Shown here in pieces: positions 1 through 9,800 of a DNA stretch of 45,633 nt. The DNA lies in the IMG/VR virus record IMGVR_UViG_3300012920_000073, positions 1-45,633 of that record, one strand, 5' to 3'. Position 1 is the stretch's first letter. Each line of letters starts with the position of its first letter. The notes beneath the pieces are model-generated. The model was not told the DNA's origin. It did no database searches and worked only from the letters and a program-made list of their open reading frames with translations. The stretch is from a virus. A program made the position numbers and the translations under genes.

Positions 1-861
1 GACCGTGCAGTGACCGCTCAGGACTATGAGGCAATTGTACGTCAAGTATATCCTGCAACTAGTGACATCATTATTTTTGGTGGTGAGGATCAAGTTCCAC
101 CTGAGTTTGGAAGAGTCTTCATTGCACTCAAACCAAAAGATGCTAGCTACTTAACATCTCTAACTAAGAATCAGATTATATCAGAACTCAAGAAGTATGT
201 TGTTGCTTCTGTTGAACCAAAATTAATTGATCCTTCTATTCTCTTTGTTGAGATGACTAGTAAAATCTATTACAATGGTCAATCAACAGATCAGACACCA
301 GCGCAAATTAGAGACAAAGTAATTGGTAGTGTGCAGTCTTACCTTGATACTAGTGATACTGAAAAGTTCAATGGTAAATTTAGATACAGTAAAATGGTTG
401 GTGTGATTGATGATGCTGATAGATCTATTAATTCAAACTTAACTGAAGTTACAATGAGAAAGGATTTCTATCCTTCTCTAAATTCTACCTTCTATTACGA
501 AGTATGTTTCCAGAATGCTTTTGATGAGGACTGTGATGATCCAGTCCTTTCTAGCACTGGGTTTAGAGTTACTGAGTATCCTAACTTTGATGTTTATGTT
601 GAAGATAGGTCAGGCAAAATTGTCCTATATAGACTAGATAGCGTAACTGGCGAAAAGGTTGTCCTTGACAGCGATATTGGCGATATTGATTATGTAAGTG
701 GTGAACTTAAAATGTATAACTTAACTATCATCAAGGGTAGTTTCTTTGATAATCGTATTTCTGTAAGAGTAAAACCACTTTCTAATGATATCAAGGCACT
801 CCGTGAAGTGTATCTTGACGTTGACGTTGCAAATTCCTCGTTCACTGCATACAAAGAGTAA
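1..861 (+). CDS. 6: Baseplate wedge protein gp6, C-terminal part (5' end outside window)
   Basis: The frame is open to the first base of the window, reading D-R-A-V-T before the GTG at 10, so this is the 3' part of a longer gene and that GTG is not a real start. The R-A-V-T-xx-D-Y-E motif followed by an acidic beta-rich stretch is typical of the baseplate J/gp6 family. In T4, gp6 dimers join neighbouring wedges into the inner baseplate ring and control its change from hexagon to star. About 286 residues are visible, against about 660 for whole T4 gp6. A gp7-like gene follows after 5 bases, as in T4. The family call rests on the N-terminal motif of the visible part and the order gp6-gp7-gp8; no similarity search was run. 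Confidence 0.82.
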   Translation, partial: DRAVTAQDYEAIVRQVYPATSDIIIFGGEDQVPPEFGRVFIALKPKDASYLTSLTKNQIISELKKYVVASVEPKLIDPSILFVEMTSKIYYNGQSTDQTPAQIRDKVIGSVQSYLDTSDTEKFNGKFRYSKMVGVIDDADRSINSNLTEVTMRKDFYPSLNSTFYYEVCFQNAFDEDCDDPVLSSTGFRVTEYPNFDVYVEDRSGKIVLYRLDSVTGEKVVLDSDIGDIDYVSGELKMYNLTIIKGSFFDNRISVRVKPLSNDIKALREVYLDVDVANSSFTAYKE

Positions 862-866
862 AGTAA

Positions 867-3800
867 ATGCCTGCTGTAAAGACTAAGAGAATTTCTACTC
901 TCATTGAGACGCAGCTTCCTGCTTTTATTTCTGATGAATACGAACTCTTTAGTAAGTTCGTTCAGAAATATTATGAAGCTCAGGAAGTACAGGGTGGTAC
1001 ATTGGATGTTATTAATAACCTCCAAAAGTATGCCGATATTGATTTTTATGAGAAGAACATTCTCAAGCAGCACGATAGTCTAGCAGTCACTATTACTGAT
1101 AGCGATACTACGATCACTGTCACAGATGCACAATCTTTCCCAAAGAAGAACGGATACATCCGCATTGATGATGAGATCATCTTCTATGCTACAAGGACCG
1201 ATACAGAGTTCCAAGACTGCTCTAGAGGTGTTAGTGGCAATACATCTCTTGGTGATCTATATGAAGCAAGTAATTTTACTAGCACAGATGCGGCACCGCA
1301 TAATGCTGGGCAAAAAGTTCTTAATGTAAGTAACTTTTTCCTGTATGCACTTGTAAAGAATTTTGAGAATCAATATCTTGGATCTTTTCCTGAGAAATAT
1401 CTTAGAGGTGAAGTTGACAAGAGAACTCTGATCAAAAATATTCAGAAGTTCTACAAATCTAAAGGAACTACTAGTTCCATCAAATTTATTTTTAATACTA
1501 TTGTTGCTAAAGATGTAAGCAACAAACCTGAAGTATACAAACCAAGAGATTTTACATACAAAGCATCAGAGTCTGATTGGACTAATGTATATGCTTTAAA
1601 GTGTAAAGTTGTATCTGGTAATGTTAATGATCTGATTGGAAAGAAAATTGTTCAGACTGCTACTGCAGAGTATGGGTATGCAGATGCTACTGTAGACAAC
1701 GTATATGCTGATGGTACAGCAGATAACGAAGTAATCTATAATATTGTTCTTGCACCAGAAACAGTTAATGGTTCTTTTGCAATCTCAACTAAGACTAAAC
1801 TAGAGAAGTCTGTTGCTGGAACAGATAGCACTGGTGACAGAATTAATGTTTCTTCCACTCTTGGTTGGGAAAAAACTGGTTCTATATTAATTGGAACTGA
1901 AACTATTAATTTCAAAGAAAAAACTGTAACTCAGTTTATTATTGATGAAAGACAACCTTCTGGAGCTATTGCATACCCAGTAGGAACAGCGGTATACAAA
2001 CCAGTAACTATTGCAAATTCTGATGTAACACTACTTACATTTGGTGTTGTTTATAATTTAAAACCAAAATCTGCTCAACCGTATTCCAGTCCTGGTGATA
2101 AAATTCTTGTATCTAGACCTGGATTTGAGACTGCAGATGCTAAAATTGTTCAGACTGGAACTAATCAAACAAGATGGTTGCTAGATCAAGGAACTGCACC
2201 AGTCATTCCGACACTACCAAGTATTCAAACATCTTTAAGTCAATTGACTACAGATGTATCATCTATATTTGCAGATGATCAATACTATTATATCACATCT
2301 TCTTCTTTCCCATCATATAAGATTCTTGATGGATCTACAGTAAGTGAGACATTACTTGATCAAAGAATTCTTCGTATCATCAGAAAAGAAGCAACAAGGA
2401 CTACAGAAAAATATAAAACACCAAATAGAGATGTTGGTATCCTTCTAAACGGTGTCCCTGTCTACGGTTTCAGGGATCATGATAGTGTTCGTTTTGGTAA
2501 ATTAGAGGAAATTAAAATTGATACACAAGGTAGAGGTTATGATAAACCACCGTTTGTATTGATTGATCAGGTTCCTAATAAAGCTAGAGCAGTTTTGACT
2601 GGTCAAGTTGTAGAAAGAATTATTGTAGATACTCAAGACGTTTTTCCAAAAACTCCAGAAATTACGATTACCTCTGGTAGAAATGCTGCTGTTCGTGCAA
2701 TCGTAACTGGTGGTAAAGTTACTAGTCTAGTCATTGATAATCCTGGTGAATTCTATTCTTCTCCTCCAACTGTAAGAATTAGAGATAATGCTGGCAGAGG
2801 AAGATTTGCTGATTATGAAGCAGTTGTTAATACCGATGGAAATATCACTGGATTTAACAAACTTGCTGAAGGTAATTTCTATAATCAAAATACTGTTATT
2901 GTAGATATTATACCAGTTGGTGAAAATGCCACAGGTATTCCATTATTGAAAGAGTGGAACTTTAACAGATATAATAAAATTGAAACTGAACTTGACACTG
3001 AGTATGGTTACATTTTCCAAAATTACAATATCTCACTAGAGTATGGTTATGGACATGTTGCCAATCCAAAAGCTTTACGTGTTGCTCTTAACGACAACAT
3101 TAACAGTGCAGGAACCGAACCTGCAGTAAAAACCCATTCTCCTATTATTGGATTTGCCTATGATGGCAATCCAATTTATGGTCCATTTGGTTATGAGAAT
3201 CCATTAGATTCTACCTCTCCTATCATTAGAATGACATCTAGTTATTCTCTTAATGGAACTCGTAAAGAGGGTCCTTCTCTTTCTAAGTACCCTCTCGGAT
3301 CATTTAATAATGATTACACATACACTCATAAGAGTGGCACGTTAGACGAGAACAATGGAAGATTTACAATTACCCCCGACTTTCCGAAAGGAACTTATGC
3401 TTATTTCATTACTATTGATAGCAATCAAGTACCGCAATATCCGTACATTTTAGGAGAGAATTTCTACTCCCTACCTGTTGATAGTAATTACAATTCTAAT
3501 ATCAACCAAGATGATATTCCAAAAAATTCTAAGAAATATTTGGTCCCTGGAATGCAAGGTAATGGCGAAGGTGTCATTGCTTCTATTGGTGAAGTAAAAT
3601 CTGGAACAGTTGATAGCATTGATATTATCAGATCATCTGATAACTTCTCTGTTAATTCTCAGGTATACTTTGATAATAGAGGAACAGAAGGATCTGAAGT
3701 TGAATCTATTATTTCTTCTGTAAAAGGAAAGGGTGTCAATTACTTAGAATGTAAAGAGGATAAAGTTGTAAAGTTGACAACAATCCAAAGTGCATATCTA

Positions 3801-6800
3801 TTTGCTGATGATACACTAAACCAACCTTCTTCTGGTGCATCTGGTTCTATTGTTGGAACTGTAAGGAATGACAATACAATTGTTCTTAGAAATGTTAATG
3901 GAGTATTTGACGAGACAGGAACTTTTTCTGCAACTATTAAAACATTCATTATCTTATTAGACCAAAGAAGTTCTTATACTAAAGGTGCAACTTTAAGTTT
4001 GACCGATGGTGTCAACGCACCAATTGCAACTGCAGAAGTTTTAGAAGGAACATCCTCCCAAAACACAGTTCAGATCAAGGTTCTCACTGGTACATGGATT
4101 GTAGATGATGATTACTTCCTACAGTCAAGTAATTTATTCAATACTTCTGGAACAAAAGTAGTAACACTTACTTCACTTAGTGATGGACTCAACCCATTTG
4201 AAGTCAATCAAAGTGTTGCACTGATTGAAACAGCAGAACCACATGGATTAGGTATTGGTGATAAAGTTACAGTTGACATTAATCCAAATGATGCAACTAA
4301 GACTAAAACTTATTATCTAAGAAAACGTTTATATCAAGAGGCAACATTAATTCCTCCAAAAAATACTTCAACGATTGATTTTACTGGAATCGGAAGGTAT
4401 GAAATTCTTAATGGTGGTGCCGATTATACGGCTGGCACCTATACCAGTGTTGCTCTTACTGGTGGATCGGGTACTGGTGCTACTGCTACATTTACTGTAT
4501 CTAATGCTGGTATAGTTTCTGGTATTCAGATTCAAGATGCTGGATCTGGATATGAGAGAGGTGATTATCTATCCGTTGCGGATGAGGATCTAGTAAGATC
4601 TGGTGCATCTCAGTCTACTGCAAGGTTCACTATCTACGTTGGACATGTTGGTGTACCAGCTGGTGGTACAAAGGTAACTGTTGATGATGCTTTAGGATTT
4701 GCTGTTGATGATCTAATTAAGATTGGCGAAGAGATTCTAAAAATTGCTGGTATTAATGGAAAAGATCTTTCTGTAATTAGAGGACAAGAAGGAACTTCTG
4801 ATGTAGATCACTTTGATGGACAAGAAGTATCTTTATACAAAGCACAATATAACTTTGCAACAAACTTTCAAATTTTTACAGGATCTGGTTCTGGATACAT
4901 TCAATCATACAATCCTGTAACACATAAAATTATTGTTGTTTATGATTATGGAACATTATTATCTACTGCAAATGAATTAACTTTAAGTTCTAGTTTCTTT
5001 GATTCTAGTAATCCACAAAGATTAGTTGCTGTTAGGTCTACAGAGGAATTAATTTACAAATTTGAATTTTCTGAAGATAATAGTGTATTCACACCAAATC
5101 CCAATATCAATTTACAGGAATTTTACAAGTACAAGTTTGATACGTCTCACTCTAGTCTTACTGGTACTTATTTTGATATTAGTCCAAGTAATAATTTTAA
5201 CTTAATTACTGAAGAGAAAGAAGAATCCACAATTCTTCCTGGTAACTCAGGTGCATTTACTAATGTCAAGTTTGGATTTGGTTCTAGACTTGCTGATAAT
5301 AACTATCAAACAAAGAGAGGAACTGATTTTACAAACTTCTATTATTTTGATAGAAAAAATGTAGTAAATTCTGGTGGTGCATTCTTTAAGATTATCACAG
5401 ATCCACTACAGGGGGTTAAAACACTCAATTATGTCACACCGAATCGTTTTGTTTATGATATTACTAGTGAGCCTCTTTGGGATGGTTCTGGATCCATTTC
5501 TTATACTACTACTGGTCAGTTCGCTGTCGGTGAGATTAATGAAGTCAGCATCATCAACCTCGGGTTAAATTACAAAAAAGTACCATCAATTATTGGTATT
5601 GATCCAACAGAAAGTTACAGAGCATCTGCTACAGTATTATTTGACAATGCATCTAAAACTATTACTGGTGTTAGAGTAGATAACAAAGGTTCAAATTATG
5701 TCAATCCAAAAGTTGTAATTACAGAAGGTGATGGTGTTGATGCAACATTTGATATTGTTGTTAGAAATGGTGAAATTTTCTCACTAGTTGTATCCAGACC
5801 AGGAAGAGGATATACACAAACTCCAAAAATTCAAATTATTGAAAGTGATGTTGAAGCTTTTGCAAATAGTAATAGTATTGGTGTTCCTCAAAGTGTAACC
5901 TTTGTACAAAACGGTGGAGCATTCCACTTGGATAGAACAGTTTCTTCTTCCTTCACTTCAAACTATGTTGCTGTACTTAAAAATTATAATGGAGATTTCA
6001 GGAAAGGTGAGTTAGTAGTACAAAAAGTAAATGGTGTAGAGGTATTCAGAGCAAGAGTTGCTGAATGGAGATTTGGATCAAGATTATTAAAACTAGAAAA
6101 TACTGTTGGTATCATTCGTGAAAATGTTGCGATTGAATCTTACAATATGCCAGTATCTGGTATTGTACATTCAGTTTTTGTTAGTGAATTTACAGAAGAA
6201 ATTTCTAGTTTTTATGACAACCTAGGATTCTATAGTTCTGATAGAGGTCGTCTAGGAGTATCTAATCAGAAAGTTATTGATAGTGATTTTTACCAAGATT
6301 ATTCTTATGTTGTCAAATCAAAAACACCAATTGATCAGTGGCGTGAATTAATTAAGTCTACTACACACCCTGCTGGATTTAAATTATTTGGACAGGTAGA
6401 TGTAGAAGCTACTGCTAGCAGTGAAATGCCAGTAGAACTTCCAAAGTCATCTCATTTCAGTGTTATTCAACTTTGGGATCCAGATAAAAATAAGATTACT
6501 GTTGAGAGCACAAAACAAGTAACAACACAAACAATTCAAACTGTAGAAAGTCAAAGAGTTCGTAAGTCCTTTGGTACTGCTGCAACTAGTGAGTTCTTGT
6601 TTAATGAAGTTCGTGCATTTGAGTTTACTCTCAATGCACCTTTTGATGGTTATTATGATACAGATGGAAGACTACAAGGAACAACATCGTTCCAGATTTT
6701 AAACGATGGAACACCTTTCTTCCCTGCATCAGATAAAGGTATTATTGTAACTCTAGATGGTGTTCTACAAGAACCTGGAGTTTCTTACACTATTAGTGGG

Positions 6801-9800
6801 GATCAGATTGTATTCTCTGCTCCTCCACTAGGACCAGGTAATAAACTTACTGGTGATGGTGGAGAAGTAACTCCCTATAAAGGTGTTACTTTCTATGGTA
6901 AAGTATTCCAGTTTAAGGATGATCAATACAATACCAAACATCTAAGAAAAATTAGAAATATTTTCCAACGTGGTGGCACTTGGATTGATGCTGCAAATCA
7001 GATTGAAAGAAATGTAGAGTTTATCGTAAATGAAACTATTGGATATGCTAAACAAACATATTCCACATTAGATTGGAGTACAAAGCAAGATGATTACGAG
7101 AGAAATATTCGTGCAATTTTAGATGCTTATCAACATGATATTAGATTTGGTGGAAATGTAAAAACAGTTGACTATACTTCTATTTTCAATTCTAGTAGTG
7201 ACTATTTGTATATTCAAAATAATAAAACTCAGTCTAATGCAATTTTTGCTTATGCTACTAGATTAGCAAGATTAGCAATTCGTAATTGGGACTACACTGA
7301 TAATGGTGTATCTTACTTTGCTGGTGGAAATAAAATGATAGTAACCAGCACAGAAAATATTGCTGTTGGTATGTTTGTCAGCTCTGGTAGATCATTCCCA
7401 CCAGGAACAAAAATTGTATCTATTGATAGTGCAACTGAAGTTACCTTAAGTAGTAGTGCATTAGCAAACTCTGCTGGTGGTGGTGGCGCTCCAACTGGAA
7501 CCACTTTCTTAAGTGGCACAGCAACCACAGGACCAATTGCTACTAGCACAGGTGCTATTGTTCCTGGAAGCGATTATAACTTACCACCTGGCACTATTGT
7601 TACTATTCCTACATCATTCTCTGGTAGTGACTTAGCAACATTCTCTTGGAGTGGAATTAACAACGGTACATTCTATGATGCAGGTAATTTAATTACATTA
7701 AACAGATCTTATATTATTTCAGAGTCATTGACATGGGCACAAGCACAGTATCCTGGATTGAATTGGGGATCTTATGCTACAAAGTGTGGTAGAGACATTG
7801 GATTGATTCTTGATGCATATGTTTATCACCTTAAATTTGGTGGTAACGAAAAGATTGTAGAAGCAGCACAACTTTATTACAGAAAGAATGATTATCCATA
7901 TGGTGAAGAACTTTATTACATCTCGGGACAACTTACAGAAACAGTTGCAACATTCTTATATGCAAAGGATCTAATGATTCAGGCAATGAGAAATCAATTG
8001 CCAAATGCAGACTATAATGTTTCTATAGATTCTGTATCTCCAGAATGTGCAGAAGTTGAGAGTGCTTTGAATACCTATCATAGCATTATTGAAACTATTC
8101 TAACAGAAGGCAGAGGACTTGTAGAAAAGACACCACAAAATCCAAATAAAGCAGGTAATTGGACTCCTACATTAACATATTCTAATTACAATATTTTAGG
8201 TGATCCTCTACTTCCTAATCAAGAATGTAATAATGTTATCTCCGCTATTGATTCTTTGTATGATAATTTAAGTGATGTATTGGTAGAGCAATCAGTTACT
8301 AGAACTCTCCCAGATTATATTGATGGAGAAAGTAAAGAGTTTGAATTATATTGGGATGACAATACAGTTGTTAATACAGAAGAAGATGAAGATCTATTTT
8401 TAACAATTAATGCTGTAATTCAAAGACCTAAGTTTACAGAAGGTTATCCTTTAGAGGACTCTTATGTTATTGATAGAACTGTAATTCCTAATGTACTAAA
8501 ATTTGATGTTGCTCCTATTTGGGATCAAGATCTTGGAGCTAAGACTATTGGAGAACCAACAGCAGTAGAAAAAGTTGCTGGTATTGGTGTTGGTAACTAC
8601 AAGAGACTTACCATTGATTACAATCTAGTTGATGGTGTCAGAAATGGTCCTTTCTTAATCCTAGATGTAGAAGACTACACTGTACAAAATATTGAACAGG
8701 AAGACTGCTTATATGTTTTCCTAGATGGAGTTTTACAACGTAAAGGATTCTCTTATACTATATCTGGTCCGAACATTACATTTAATGTTTCAATCAAGAA
8801 AGAGATGAAGATTGACATCCGCTATCTCTATGGAAGAAACGTCGGACAAGTTCTTAATGTCTATGATTACTCTCCTGATAGTTACTTTGCACAAAGTAGA
8901 TTATCTTTTGATTCTCCTCTTTTAAATGACTTCTTAAGATATGCTTGGATGGGCGATGCAATCGGACTTCCAATTCACGTTTGGCAACAAAGAGCAAATG
9001 GAACATACAATGTTATTGGTCAAATTAGTAATCCAGTAGTAACTGGAAATAATGCAGTATTTGATGTTTTAGGTCAAAACGCTACTATTGAAAGTGGACT
9101 AGATTTTACTTTTGTACCAAAGGGATACTATGATAGACAATATGTAATTGCAGATGCTGATATTTCTAATGTATCTTTAACATATAATATAGATGATGTT
9201 GGAAGAAAACTTCTTAAAACTGATGATGCTATCTGGTCTGGAAGTAACTATGGAGTAACATATAAGAAACCATTTGTATCTTTATCAAATGGAGATCAAA
9301 TTCGTGTAGAAGGTGAAGATAAATTCCGCAGCATTAAGAGACTACCAACAGTAGCTACTAGTAAAGATGGTAGACCAGGAGAGCAATTAACCGATGATAT
9401 TTTTGGAACGGTCTCAGTTGAGTCTTATACTGGAATTACTAGAGGAGAAGGTCTTTCTGTAATTGCTACTATTGAAAATGGTAGTATTATAAAACTGACT
9501 TGGAATCAACGTAGTTATGACCCTATTACACAACCGACCGCATATCAGTATTATACACCACCAGTTCTTAAATTTGTACCTGAAAATGGTCAAGGTGGTG
9601 GTGCGCGAGCAAATGTTTTAGTAAGTAAAGGTCAAGTAATTAGTGTTGATATTATTGATGGTGGTTCTGGATATACAGAAGCTCCAAAAGTTATTGTAAC
9701 AAGAAGATTTGATATTCTTTCTGAAAGAGACATTGGTATATCAAAGATCAATATTCTCTATAGACCTTATATTAACATTGCTCAAAGTGGAACAGTTATA

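Noticed and set aside
690-1073. Antisense reading frame of 127 codons over the gp6/gp7 junction
   Set aside because: It spans two well-supported genes in the opposite direction and has no domain signal.
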